DNA of 64,000 bases, from NCBI RefSeq assembly GCF_013141865.1, contig NZ_RCST01000001.1, positions 124,001 through 188,000 of the forward strand, read 5' to 3'. The DNA comes from Methylomonas sp. ZR1 (GTDB lineage Bacteria; Pseudomonadota; Gammaproteobacteria; Methylococcales; Methylomonadaceae). Position numbers and translations under genes: made by a program. The notes below the pieces were generated by a model that made no database searches, was not told the DNA's origin, and was given only the letters and a program-made list of their open reading frames with translations. This document shows positions 52,604 through 61,963 of this stretch, one piece after another; position 1 is the first letter of the stretch, and each line of letters opens with the position of its first letter.

Positions 52604-55600
52604 GTACGGCTATTGCGTTAAATCCGGTGACGTTTCCCTTGTCCGGGACCCGCTTGATTGAGGCCAGCGCCGGGACGGGTAAGACTTATACCATTGCGGC
52701 ACTTTACGTGCGCTTGATACTGGGGCATCAACCCGACGACTCGCTTCCAAGGCGTGAGTTATTGCCACCGGAAATTCTGGTGGTCACGTTTACCGAAGCT
52801 TCGACTAAAGAGTTGCGCGAACGGATTCGAGAACGTCTTAGCCAGGTCGCGCGTTTTTTCCGTGAGCAACCGGTGAAAAGCGATGCCTTTCTGGAAGCCA
52901 TCCGCGCGGATTATGATCCGGCTCTCTGGTCAGCCTGTGCCCGGCGTCTGGAACTGGCCGCCAACTGGATGGACGAAGCGGCCGTCTACACCATCCACAG
53001 CTGGTGTAATCGCATGTTGCAACAACATGCGTTCGATAGTGGCAGTCTATTTCATCAAGAGGTCAATACCGATGATACCGAGCTATTAAATGAAGTCGTC
53101 AGGGATTATTGGCGCACGTTCTATTACGACATCGCGCACGATGACGCGGATTTTCTGGCGCTCTATAGTCTTTTCCAGCAACCGGATAACTTGCTGAAGG
53201 AAATTCGTTCGCTGTTAAATAACGCCGATCCCATTGCGAATTGCCTGACGCCAGATCAAGACATCAAAACCTTGATGACGGCAGTCAATACCGCTAAACA
53301 AGGGGTTTTGCACTCACTCAAGCAGCCTTGGGGGCAATGGGCGAATGAAATTAAATCCCTCTTGGAAACAGCAACAAAAAATAAAGTATTACCTCCCAAA
53401 AATTATAAATCCAATTACATTCAAAACTGGATCGATAAACTCGTCACCTGGAGTTCAGATCCAAATCAGGAGACGCTTGATCTAGGAACGGGCTTTAAAA
53501 GTTTAACGCCGGCCGGCATGGAAAATCTCGCCAATGCAGGACAAACGCCGCCCGTGCATCCTGGCTTTGAGGCGATTAGCCAATTGCCAGGAGAGCTCGC
53601 TGCACTACCAAATTTAAAAATGGAATTGATCAAACACGCCATCCACTGGATTCGCAACCGTTACGACAGTGAAAAGCAACGTGTGGCGCGGATGACGTTC
53701 GATGACATGCTGACCCGCCTTGATCAAGCCCTGCAAGGCAACAACGGTCAGCGCTTGGCAAGCGTGATTCGGCAGCAATACCCCATCGCCTTAATCGATG
53801 AGTTTCAGGATACCGACCCGGTGCAATACCGTATCTTTTCCACTCTGTATCCGGCAGAGGGTGATGCAGAATTGGGTTGTTTGATGATCGGCGACCCCAA
53901 ACAAGCGATCTACTCGTTCCGGGGCGCCGATATTTATACCTATCTCAGGGCACATCAGGATACGGCCGGGAAGCATTACACGCTAGGCACTAACTACCGC
54001 TCTACCCAACATCTGGTGGACGCGGTGAACCAGGTCTTTCTATATGCCGATCAGCAGCCCAACGGGGCCTTTCGGTTCAAACGCGAGAATGATAATCCCT
54101 TGCCGTTCATTGCGGTGGCCGCCCAGGGCCGTGAAGATGACTGGGTCATCAACGATCTGGCGGCGCCGGCCTTAACGCTCTGGCATTGGGATATCACCGA
54201 CGCCGATGGCCAGCTAAAGCCCGTGGGACTGCCGGAATATCGGCAAACCATGGCCGAAGTGACGGCCAGCGAGATTGTGGGCTTGCTGAATTTGGCGACG
54301 CAAGGCCGTACCGGTTTTAAATCGTCAAAAAAGTTAAAGTCCTTACAGCCCTCGGATATTGCGATTTTAGTCAGAAGCGGCGCCGAAGCCAAAGTGATGC
54401 GAAACGCACTGGCCAGACGCCAATTGCGTAGCGTCTATCTGTCCGAGCGCGACTCGATCTTTGCCAGCCGTGAGGCTACAGACCTCTTGCTGTGGCTGAA
54501 AGCGCTCGCCGAACCGCGTAATGAACGCAAGGTGCGCACCGCGTTAAGTACCGCCACCTTTGGTTGGTCTTATCAAGCGCTGCAGCAACTGGCGATAGAT
54601 GAGCCCGGCTGGGAAGAGCAATTGGAACGTTTCCTGGGGTATCAGGCGCGCTGGCAACAGGATGGTATTTTGCCGACCTTGCGGCAACTGATGAGCGATT
54701 ATGGCTTGCATGCGCGGCTCACCGCGGACAGTGAAGGCGAACGCTGCATCACTAATCTATTGCATCTGGCGGAGCTTCTGCAACAAGCCAGCGGCCAGCT
54801 CGAAGGCGAGCAGGCTTTAATCCGTTATCTGGCGGAGGCTATCGAAGCCGAGAGTAGTCAATCCGGCGACGAAGGTATTATCCGTCTGGAAAGCGATGCC
54901 AATCTGATCAAAATCGTCACCATCCATAAATCCAAGGGCCTTGAGTATCCCTTGGTGTTTCTGCCTTTTATATGCAGCTTTCGGGAAATCAACAGCCGTT
55001 TCAATACCCACTATCGCTATCACGATGAACAGCAAACCCTCAACATCGATTTGACGAAGGCGGATGACATTAGGGCGTTAAGCGATGAAGAACGCCTGCA
55101 GGAAGACTTGCGCTTACTGTATGTCGCCATGACCCGAGCGCAGCATGCCTGCTGGTTAGGAGTTGCGCCGATTAAATTCGGCAATACCAAGGAATGCCAG
55201 CTGGAAAAATCCGCCATGGGTTCTCTGTTGAACTGGCAAGCCGGACTGTCCGTCGGCGCGTTGGGTTCACAACTGACGCACCTGAAAGGCAGTTGCGAGT
55301 CCATCCTGTTGACCGGCTTACCAACCATCAACGATAAGCCTTACCTGGCCCCGCAGCAAACGGACCAGCTGGAATCCACGCGAATCGCCGCCGCCAGAAT
55401 TGCCAATAATTGGTGGGTGGCGAGCTACAGCGCCTTGCAAATTGAAGAGACCCCGTTGATTCAGGAGGAGCAACCGCCTCTGCCGCAGGAGCTGGAAACC
55501 GCTCGGGACGATAAACAAAATGATGAAGCGGACCTGAATGTCGCGCCGACGCTAAGGCCACTGGCCGGCATCCACGGTTTAGCCCGAGGCTCAGGGCCTG

Positions 55601-56313
55601 GGGTGTTGATTCATGACCTGCTGGAGCAGTGCGCACAATTAGGTTTTTCGGCTGTGCAGGCCAATCCGGCGCTCGGTCTACAGTTAATCCAAAAGGGCTT
55701 TTCGGCCACTGAATGGGCTCACAAACAAGAGATTATTGCCTCGGCATTATCGGTCTGGTTAAGCATGCCCTTGTTGGAAGGTGAAAATCTGAGTTTGGCT
55801 CAACTGGGTGCCGACGCCTATCAAGCTGAAATGGAGTTTCTGCTGGGGGCAGACTCCGTAAATGTTCATGCCTTAGACCAGCTGGTGACCCGACATACCT
55901 TTGCCGGACGACCCCGGCCGAGTTTGCTGCCGAGATTCGTCAACGGCTTATTAAAAGGCTTTATGGATTTGGTGTTTGTGTATAAGCAGCAATATTACGT
56001 GGTGGATTACAAGTTTAATAGCCTGGGCAATGATGATGCGAGTTATACGCTACAGGCACTGGAACAGGCGATGTTGTCAAAACGCTATGATTTGCAATAT
56101 TCACTCTATTTATTGGCGTTGCATCGTTTGCTGAAGGTGCGTTTGGGTACACAGTACGATTACGAAAAACATATTGGCGGCGGGCTTTACTTGTTTCTGC
56201 GTGGATCGCAAAGCCCAAGCGGTGGCCGGCTGTTGACTAAACCGCCGCGTGAATTGATCGAAGGCCTGGATGCGCTGTTTTCAGCAGCGATGCTCAAGGG
56301 AGAAGCGCTATGA
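52600..56313 (+). CDS. recB: Exodeoxyribonuclease V subunit RecB
   Basis: A 1237-aa RecB. Walker A EASAGTGKTYTIA near residue 22, the helicase motif ALIDEFQDTDPVQY near 400, and TIHKSKGLEYPLVF near 775 define an SF1 3'-5' helicase. The nuclease domain has DLVFVYKQQYYVVDYKFN near residue 1125, preserving the catalytic Asp and Lys of the DYK motif, so nuclease activity should be intact. It overlaps recC and recD by 4 bases each (ATGA). Confidence 0.95.
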   Translation: MSTAIALNPVTFPLSGTRLIEASAGTGKTYTIAALYVRLILGHQPDDSLPRRELLPPEILVVTFTEASTKELRERIRERLSQVARFFREQPVKSDAFLEAIRADYDPALWSACARRLELAANWMDEAAVYTIHSWCNRMLQQHAFDSGSLFHQEVNTDDTELLNEVVRDYWRTFYYDIAHDDADFLALYSLFQQPDNLLKEIRSLLNNADPIANCLTPDQDIKTLMTAVNTAKQGVLHSLKQPWGQWANEIKSLLETATKNKVLPPKNYKSNYIQNWIDKLVTWSSDPNQETLDLGTGFKSLTPAGMENLANAGQTPPVHPGFEAISQLPGELAALPNLKMELIKHAIHWIRNRYDSEKQRVARMTFDDMLTRLDQALQGNNGQRLASVIRQQYPIALIDEFQDTDPVQYRIFSTLYPAEGDAELGCLMIGDPKQAIYSFRGADIYTYLRAHQDTAGKHYTLGTNYRSTQHLVDAVNQVFLYADQQPNGAFRFKRENDNPLPFIAVAAQGREDDWVINDLAAPALTLWHWDITDADGQLKPVGLPEYRQTMAEVTASEIVGLLNLATQGRTGFKSSKKLKSLQPSDIAILVRSGAEAKVMRNALARRQLRSVYLSERDSIFASREATDLLLWLKALAEPRNERKVRTALSTATFGWSYQALQQLAIDEPGWEEQLERFLGYQARWQQDGILPTLRQLMSDYGLHARLTADSEGERCITNLLHLAELLQQASGQLEGEQALIRYLAEAIEAESSQSGDEGIIRLESDANLIKIVTIHKSKGLEYPLVFLPFICSFREINSRFNTHYRYHDEQQTLNIDLTKADDIRALSDEERLQEDLRLLYVAMTRAQHACWLGVAPIKFGNTKECQLEKSAMGSLLNWQAGLSVGALGSQLTHLKGSCESILLTGLPTINDKPYLAPQQTDQLESTRIAAARIANNWWVASYSALQIEETPLIQEEQPPLPQELETARDDKQNDEADLNVAPTLRPLAGIHGLARGSGPGVLIHDLLEQCAQLGFSAVQANPALGLQLIQKGFSATEWAHKQEIIASALSVWLSMPLLEGENLSLAQLGADAYQAEMEFLLGADSVNVHALDQLVTRHTFAGRPRPSLLPRFVNGLLKGFMDLVFVYKQQYYVVDYKFNSLGNDDASYTLQALEQAMLSKRYDLQYSLYLLALHRLLKVRLGTQYDYEKHIGGGLYLFLRGSQSPSGGRLLTKPPRELIEGLDALFSAAMLKGEAL

Positions 56314-58310
56314 CACAAGGATTATCCGTACTGGAACACATGGAACTCTGGATAGCGCGGGGCTGGTTAAGCCACTTGAACAGAGCGTTCGTGCGTTTTC
56401 TGCTCGATCAGGATCAGGATGCGAGCGATGCCGTCCTGTGGGCCGGGGCTCTGGTCAGTCACCAGCTGGATCGAGGTGAAGTGTATCTGGATTTAGAAAA
56501 ACTCTGTCAACAGCCTGGCTTAACGCTGGCCATTCCGACCGATGATGCCTGGAAAGTCGAGCATGAATTGGCAAACCGCGAGTTATCGGCGCTGCAAGCA
56601 TTTAATTTGGAACATTGGCTATCGGCGCTGAAACAATCGAAGCTGGTTGCGTTGGGGCAGGGCAGCACACCTTTGGTTTTGGAAGGGGGGCGTTTATATT
56701 TACGGCGTTACTGGCACTATCAACAAACCCTGAATACGAGTATTCAACAACGCTTGCTGCCAATCCGAGAGCATTTGCCCGTCGCGTTGCGCGATCAATT
56801 AACAGCCTTGTTTCCTGCTATCCCTGAAACAGCTGAAAACTCAAAGATCCCAGATTGGCAAAAAATCGCCTGTGTGTTGGCTTTGCGTTCGCGGTTTACC
56901 ATAATTACCGGTGGACCGGGTACCGGTAAAACCACGACGTTGACGAAGCTTTTAGCACTATTGATTAACCTAACTCAATACGAATCAAACCACACGAAAA
57001 AGCTGAATATTTTATTAGCCGCACCCACCGGCAAAGCGGCCGCTAGGGTCAGTGAATCCATTGGCAAGGCGCTGGATCATCTGAACGTCAGTGAGGACAT
57101 CAAACAAGACATCCCCAAGAAAGCCAGCACGTTGCATCGCTTACTGGGAAGCCGGCACGACTCTCGGCGATTTGTTCATCATCGAGATAATCCCATCGTC
57201 GCGGATATTGTGGTTGTCGATGAGGGCTCGATGATAGATCTGGAAATGATGGCCTCGTTGCTCGATGCGCTGCCGGATACCGCCCAATTGATTTTGCTGG
57301 GCGACAAGGATCAATTGGCATCTGTCGAAGCCGGTTCAGTGATGGGGGATTTATGCCTTGGCGCCGAAAACAGCGCCTACGACGAATCAACACGGGCATG
57401 GATTAGCCAGTATGCGGGTGAGCTGTTAGTTGAGCCCGCCAACACGGGGTCGGCGATCAACCAACAAACCATCATGCTTCGCTACAGCCATCGGTTTAAT
57501 GAACTCAGTGGTATCGGCCAATTGGCCAAAGCGGTGAACGCGGGAAATGCCGAGCAAGCCCAAACCGTCTTGAATAATCTCAGCACTTATGCGGATTTAA
57601 TCCCTGAGCCGCGTGCAGACTATTTAAAGCTGAGAGAACAGCCTAATCAGGATGCGGCAAACCGCTTGTTAAAAAAGCTGGTGACTCTCAATGCCGGCGT
57701 CAAGGAGGACGGCAAACCAAATGATCGTCAAGGCTATGGCTATTATCTGGCTGTGATCGAGGAAAATCGTCCTGCCGATAGCACCCAATACGATGACTGG
57801 GCTAAACAAGTACTGATAGCCTTCGATACCTTTCAGGTGCTCTGCGCTCTGCGCCGTGGTGTCTGGGGGATTGAAGAGATTAATCAGCGGATAGAAGACT
57901 GGTTGTTTCCACAACAAAAACCCAGCCTTTGGTATGAAGGCCGTCCTGTCATGGTGACTCGGAATGATTACAATTTGGGCCTGATGAACGGCGATATCGG
58001 CATTACACTTAAAGACAGCAACGGAAAACTGAGGGTGGCATTTCCAAACGACGATCCCTTGGCTGACATCAAGATACGCTGGATATCACCGATGCGGCTA
58101 CCGGATGTGGAAACGGCTTTTGCCATCACGGTCCATAAATCCCAGGGCTCAGAGTTTAGTCACGTTGCCTTGGTACTGCCTGAAAACAGAAGTCCTGTTA
58201 TCACCCGTGAACTGATCTACACGGGCATCACCCGAGCGAAAGAAAACTTCACTTTGCTGGAAAGTAGTGGGGATGTGTTTAATCAAGCTATTTTGGCATC
58301 TTGCATATAG
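56310..58310 (+). CDS. recD: Exodeoxyribonuclease V subunit RecD
   Basis: A 666-aa RecD, near the usual length. Walker A ITGGPGTGKTTTLTKLL is near residue 200, Walker B is VVVDEGSMIDLEMM, and the C-terminus has the UvrD-like FAITVHKSQGSEFSHVALV and TGITRAKE. RecD is the fast 5'-3' motor of RecBCD. A complete and uninterrupted recCBD set is therefore on the element, followed after 82 bases by the SIR2 gene. Confidence 0.95.
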   Translation: MTQGLSVLEHMELWIARGWLSHLNRAFVRFLLDQDQDASDAVLWAGALVSHQLDRGEVYLDLEKLCQQPGLTLAIPTDDAWKVEHELANRELSALQAFNLEHWLSALKQSKLVALGQGSTPLVLEGGRLYLRRYWHYQQTLNTSIQQRLLPIREHLPVALRDQLTALFPAIPETAENSKIPDWQKIACVLALRSRFTIITGGPGTGKTTTLTKLLALLINLTQYESNHTKKLNILLAAPTGKAAARVSESIGKALDHLNVSEDIKQDIPKKASTLHRLLGSRHDSRRFVHHRDNPIVADIVVVDEGSMIDLEMMASLLDALPDTAQLILLGDKDQLASVEAGSVMGDLCLGAENSAYDESTRAWISQYAGELLVEPANTGSAINQQTIMLRYSHRFNELSGIGQLAKAVNAGNAEQAQTVLNNLSTYADLIPEPRADYLKLREQPNQDAANRLLKKLVTLNAGVKEDGKPNDRQGYGYYLAVIEENRPADSTQYDDWAKQVLIAFDTFQVLCALRRGVWGIEEINQRIEDWLFPQQKPSLWYEGRPVMVTRNDYNLGLMNGDIGITLKDSNGKLRVAFPNDDPLADIKIRWISPMRLPDVETAFAITVHKSQGSEFSHVALVLPENRSPVITRELIYTGITRAKENFTLLESSGDVFNQAILASCI

Positions 58311-58392
58311 TGGATGATTGACGCAAGCCCTTGTCGTCTGCGGGTTATCGAGCGAGCCCCAAAACTCAACCAACTGGTTCGGAAAAAACACT

Positions 58393-59679
58393 ATGAATTT
58401 GCACACACACGACCCACGCGAATATATTCGCGGTATCCATCAAATATTAATTTCCGACAAAAAGCGCATCGGTTTTCTCTTCGGAGCGGGTTCATCTTTT
58501 GCAACTGGCATCCCATCAACCCGCGTGCCAGCCGTCTCTGAAATGACTATTAAGATAGTCTCTGAAGTTGAAAAGTGTTCTGAAATATATGCCACTGCGG
58601 TTAATGAGATACGTGCAGAAATCGGCGACGAGCTTTTCAACATTGAATCGCTCCTTTCTAGCATTGAAGCCAAAAGAGCGGTCATTGGATGTGGAACGCT
58701 AAATGGGCTCAATTCTTCAGGTTTTGCAGACCTCGCCACTTGCGTCAAAGGTCATGTAGTAAACCTTGTGTCAATTCATAAAACTTTAAAGCCAGAAGAT
58801 AGAAGTAATCTGGCACATTCAAAACTTTCGAGCTGGGTTTCAAAAGCGAGAAGGAGCTTCCCCGCAGAAATTTTTACCACCAACTATGACTATCTTTTTG
58901 AAATAGCTCTGGAAGGTTCTGGAATACCTTATTTCGACGGATTTTCGGGAAGTTATGAGCCGTTTTTCTGCCCTGAGGCCGTTGAAGATGTCGAGGCATA
59001 TCCACATTTGGTGAAGCTGTGGAAGATGCACGGTTCTCTAGGCTGGACATACCGTGAGAGCGATAAAGCGGTAATCCGAAATAACTCAGCGACTGCGGAA
59101 TCAATTTTGATTTATCCATCTCACCTAAAATACAACACATCAAAAAAGCAACCTTATGTTGGTCTTATTGATCGCCTTTGTACGTTTTTACAACAAGACG
59201 ATGCGGTTCTAATTACTTGTGGCTACTCTTTCGGAGACAATCATATTAATGAACGGATAGCGACCTCACTGAGGCGCGGAGCGAACTCCCACGTTATCGC
59301 ACTATATTACGACCAATATAAGGATAGTGACGATAAAACAGTTTTTGGGCTTACTGATGCAACCGATAAAGTTCGCTCCATGGCAACACATGGAACTAGT
59401 GGGAAAATGTCAGTTTATGGGTTAAGACATGCGGTAATCGGCGGTAAGTTCGGTAAATGGCAATTAAGGAGTGAGCCAAAATCCGATGAATCAATTCGAA
59501 TCGATCAATACTTTGATGAAGACGCAGCCATGCCATCCGAAGAAACAGGTGAACATAAAGGAAATGAAAAATGGACGGGGGCCGGTAGATTTCTTCTCCC
59601 AGATTTTTGCCAGCTTACTAAATTCCTCTATGGATTATCGACAACTGAAACCGTTTTTGATTCTGCAAAATCAGCATGA
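58393..59679 (+). CDS. SIR2-domain NADase-like defence protein
   Basis: A 428-aa protein from the ATG at 58393 (MNLHTHDPREY). The SIR2 fold is clear: FLFGAGSSFATGIPS near residue 30, IFTTNYDYLFEIAL near 160, LWKMHGSLGW near 205, and ITCGYSFGDNHINER near 280. In phage-defence SIR2 proteins this domain cleaves NAD+. The next gene, a HerA ATPase, overlaps it by 4 bases, the arrangement of SIR2-HerA (Nezha-type) systems, in which the two form a large complex that depletes NAD+ or cuts DNA on infection. Confidence 0.9.
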   Translation: MNLHTHDPREYIRGIHQILISDKKRIGFLFGAGSSFATGIPSTRVPAVSEMTIKIVSEVEKCSEIYATAVNEIRAEIGDELFNIESLLSSIEAKRAVIGCGTLNGLNSSGFADLATCVKGHVVNLVSIHKTLKPEDRSNLAHSKLSSWVSKARRSFPAEIFTTNYDYLFEIALEGSGIPYFDGFSGSYEPFFCPEAVEDVEAYPHLVKLWKMHGSLGWTYRESDKAVIRNNSATAESILIYPSHLKYNTSKKQPYVGLIDRLCTFLQQDDAVLITCGYSFGDNHINERIATSLRRGANSHVIALYYDQYKDSDDKTVFGLTDATDKVRSMATHGTSGKMSVYGLRHAVIGGKFGKWQLRSEPKSDESIRIDQYFDEDAAMPSEETGEHKGNEKWTGAGRFLLPDFCQLTKFLYGLSTTETVFDSAKSA

Positions 59680-61451
59680 AACATAACCCTACACATATTG
59701 GAGAGGTCGAGAGCGTCAGTGGTAATTCAGTGACGATCAAAATGGCGAGTAGCTATCCATCTAACATGCCGATAGTGGATGGTACTGTTTATAGAATTGG
59801 GCAAATTGGCTCATTCCTCAAAATTCCCCTCGGATACGCTAACCTATATGGCCTCATTACACAGGCTGGCATGCTGGCAATGCCAGAGCCTCTGCTAATC
59901 GCGTACAAAGAAAATCCATCAATCGTTGACGGACATCGATGGTTACGAATGATACTAGTCGGCGAGCAGATTGGCGCTTCCTTTGAGAGAGGAGTTTTGC
60001 AATCACCAACTTCTGGTGACCAAGTACACCTCGTAACAAATGAAGACCTTCGTATTGTATATGGGGGATACGATGCCCAGTCGTCGATAGTTATTGGCAA
60101 TCAAAGTGCATCTGAAGGTCTCTCCGCGCAACTGGACATGGACAAGCTTATAACCAGACACTGTGCGATTATTGGCTCAACAGGTAGCGGCAAATCAAAC
60201 GCTGTAAGCATTGTCGTTAAAGCAATTGCTGAAAAACCGCTTCCGAGCAATAGAATTCTTATGATCGATCCCCATGGTGAGTATGCAAGCTCATTGTCTG
60301 GAAAGTGCCGTGTTTTTAGAGTGGAGGCGAATGCCAAACTTGGTGAAGGGGAGTTGTGCGTTCCTTTCTGGGCACTTCCGTTTAAGGAGCTAATGGCAAT
60401 ATTTCCGGGGAAACTCTCCGATCAGAATGAAGATTATATTCGCAGTAAGGTTCTGGAGCTTAAGCGAGTCTCGGCTACGGCCATTGGCGACTTGCGGGAA
60501 GAAGCAATTACTGCGGATAGCCCAATTCCATTTTCTATTAACCAACTTTGGTTCGAATTGGATAATTTTGAACGAACAACCCTTAAGGCTGACCGAATAA
60601 CACCAGAAGACCTAATAGTTCAAGGAGACGCAGAGACACTGAGATCAAATCAGTATCCACCAGCCGGTTTAGGAACTAGTGCTCCATTTCTAAACACCAA
60701 AGCAAAAGGCATCCTTGGATTCCTAGACGGCATGCGTTCTCGTCTTTTGGATCAACGCTATAATTTTTTATTCAGGCCGAGTGGCTATTCTCCAGACATC
60801 AATGGGATGACGGCTAATGACTTACCACAATTGTTTTCAACTTGGTTCAGCCACGGCACTCCAATTTCAATTTTGGATTTATCTACAATTCCATCAAATA
60901 TTATGCAGACAATTGCAGGCTGCATTTTAAAGATCACCTACGACGCGCTTTATTGGGGACAAAACACTCTCGTCGGGGGGAAAAAGCAACCGTTGCTCGT
61001 TGTTTTGGATGAGGCTCATGCCTACCTAAAGTCTGGCGAGGACTCCATCTCTTCACGGACTGTTCAAGTGATTGCAAAGGAGGGGAGAAAGTATGGAGTT
61101 GGTATGCTGCTCGTCACACAACGACCATCAGAGTTAGACGAAACTGTTTTAAGCCAATGTGGCTCAATTATCGCTCTGAGAATGACGAATACACGTGATA
61201 AGGGGCATGTTTCATCAGCAATGCAGGACGAGTTACGCGAAATGGCAGATGTGCTTTCAAGTTTGAGAACGGGAGAAGCCATTATAAGTGGTGAGGCCGT
61301 TCGCATCCCTTCACGCATCAAATTTTTCCAAGCTGATAATGCGGTAAAAAGTTCTGATCCAATTCCATCGAAACTTTGGACAAACACCCGACCAGAGGTA
61401 GAAGAATACAATACTAGTGTCCGTAACTGGAGAAACCAAACATTCAATTAG
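59676..61451 (+). CDS. HerA-family ATPase
   Basis: A 591-aa HerA/FtsK-like ATPase. The N-terminus is a HAS-barrel-like region (EVESVSGNSVTIKM). Walker A GSTGSGKS is at 167-174 and Walker B LLVVLDEAHAYL near 440, followed by GVGMLLVTQRPSELDETVLSQCGS, the HerA signature. It pairs with the SIR2 protein encoded just upstream. HerA usually forms hexamers that drive a partner nuclease. A KTSC gene follows after 8 bases. Confidence 0.92.
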   Translation: MKHNPTHIGEVESVSGNSVTIKMASSYPSNMPIVDGTVYRIGQIGSFLKIPLGYANLYGLITQAGMLAMPEPLLIAYKENPSIVDGHRWLRMILVGEQIGASFERGVLQSPTSGDQVHLVTNEDLRIVYGGYDAQSSIVIGNQSASEGLSAQLDMDKLITRHCAIIGSTGSGKSNAVSIVVKAIAEKPLPSNRILMIDPHGEYASSLSGKCRVFRVEANAKLGEGELCVPFWALPFKELMAIFPGKLSDQNEDYIRSKVLELKRVSATAIGDLREEAITADSPIPFSINQLWFELDNFERTTLKADRITPEDLIVQGDAETLRSNQYPPAGLGTSAPFLNTKAKGILGFLDGMRSRLLDQRYNFLFRPSGYSPDINGMTANDLPQLFSTWFSHGTPISILDLSTIPSNIMQTIAGCILKITYDALYWGQNTLVGGKKQPLLVVLDEAHAYLKSGEDSISSRTVQVIAKEGRKYGVGMLLVTQRPSELDETVLSQCGSIIALRMTNTRDKGHVSSAMQDELREMADVLSSLRTGEAIISGEAVRIPSRIKFFQADNAVKSSDPIPSKLWTNTRPEVEEYNTSVRNWRNQTFN

Positions 61452-61459
61452 GAGAAACT

Positions 61460-61678
61460 ATGCCAATGCCAGAAATGCACCAAGTTAGCTCATCAAACAT
61501 ATCTGCTGTAGGTTACGATGCAGAGAATCAGGGGGTATATGTTCAGTTCCTTGATGGTTCAGTATATGTATATAAAGGCGTAACCGAATACGAGTTTGAA
61601 AATCTGAGAACTGCTTCATCCGTTGGTTCCTATCTCAATAGGAACTATAAAAACGTCTATCCTTACGAGCGAATTTAG
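61460..61678 (+). CDS. KTSC-domain small protein
   Basis: A 72-aa protein that is one KTSC domain (SSNISAVGYDAENQGVYVQF, then VYVYKGVTEYEFENLRTA). KTSC domains are found at the end of lysyl-tRNA synthetases and in phage or defence proteins; their role is unclear. AGGAGAA stands before the ATG, 8 bases after herA, so it is probably a third member of the SIR2-HerA operon. The 274 bases after it hold no gene and no clear terminator. Confidence 0.85.
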   Translation: MPMPEMHQVSSSNISAVGYDAENQGVYVQFLDGSVYVYKGVTEYEFENLRTASSVGSYLNRNYKNVYPYERI

Positions 61679-61944
61679 CTACCGACCCCCGGGTAAATTA
61701 ACGCGTGGTTAAGTGACTCCTGATAGGACATTTCAACGTTGCTAAAACAGGACATGACGCTATTGCACTAATATTTGTGACTTCGCATAAGAATGATTAT
61801 GTTAATTTTTTGAGATCTACTGTCATACTTTATAATAAAAACAATCATTTAGACAGAATCTGATTTTACACTGTGCAGTCCACTGATTAGACGACTATAA
61901 AGGTAGCTTGTAAAGGCTTAAAAGACGCCGCTCAGTAAGTCTCT

Positions 61945-61963
61945 GGCCGCAATTATTGCGGCC
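61945..61963. other. Short inverted repeat at the traN stop
   Basis: GGCCGCAAT and ATTGCGGCC flank one base and include the TAA of the traN-like gene. It could be a terminator hairpin for traN or a two-way one for the convergent KTSC operon, but no T-run follows on either strand. Confidence 0.35.
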
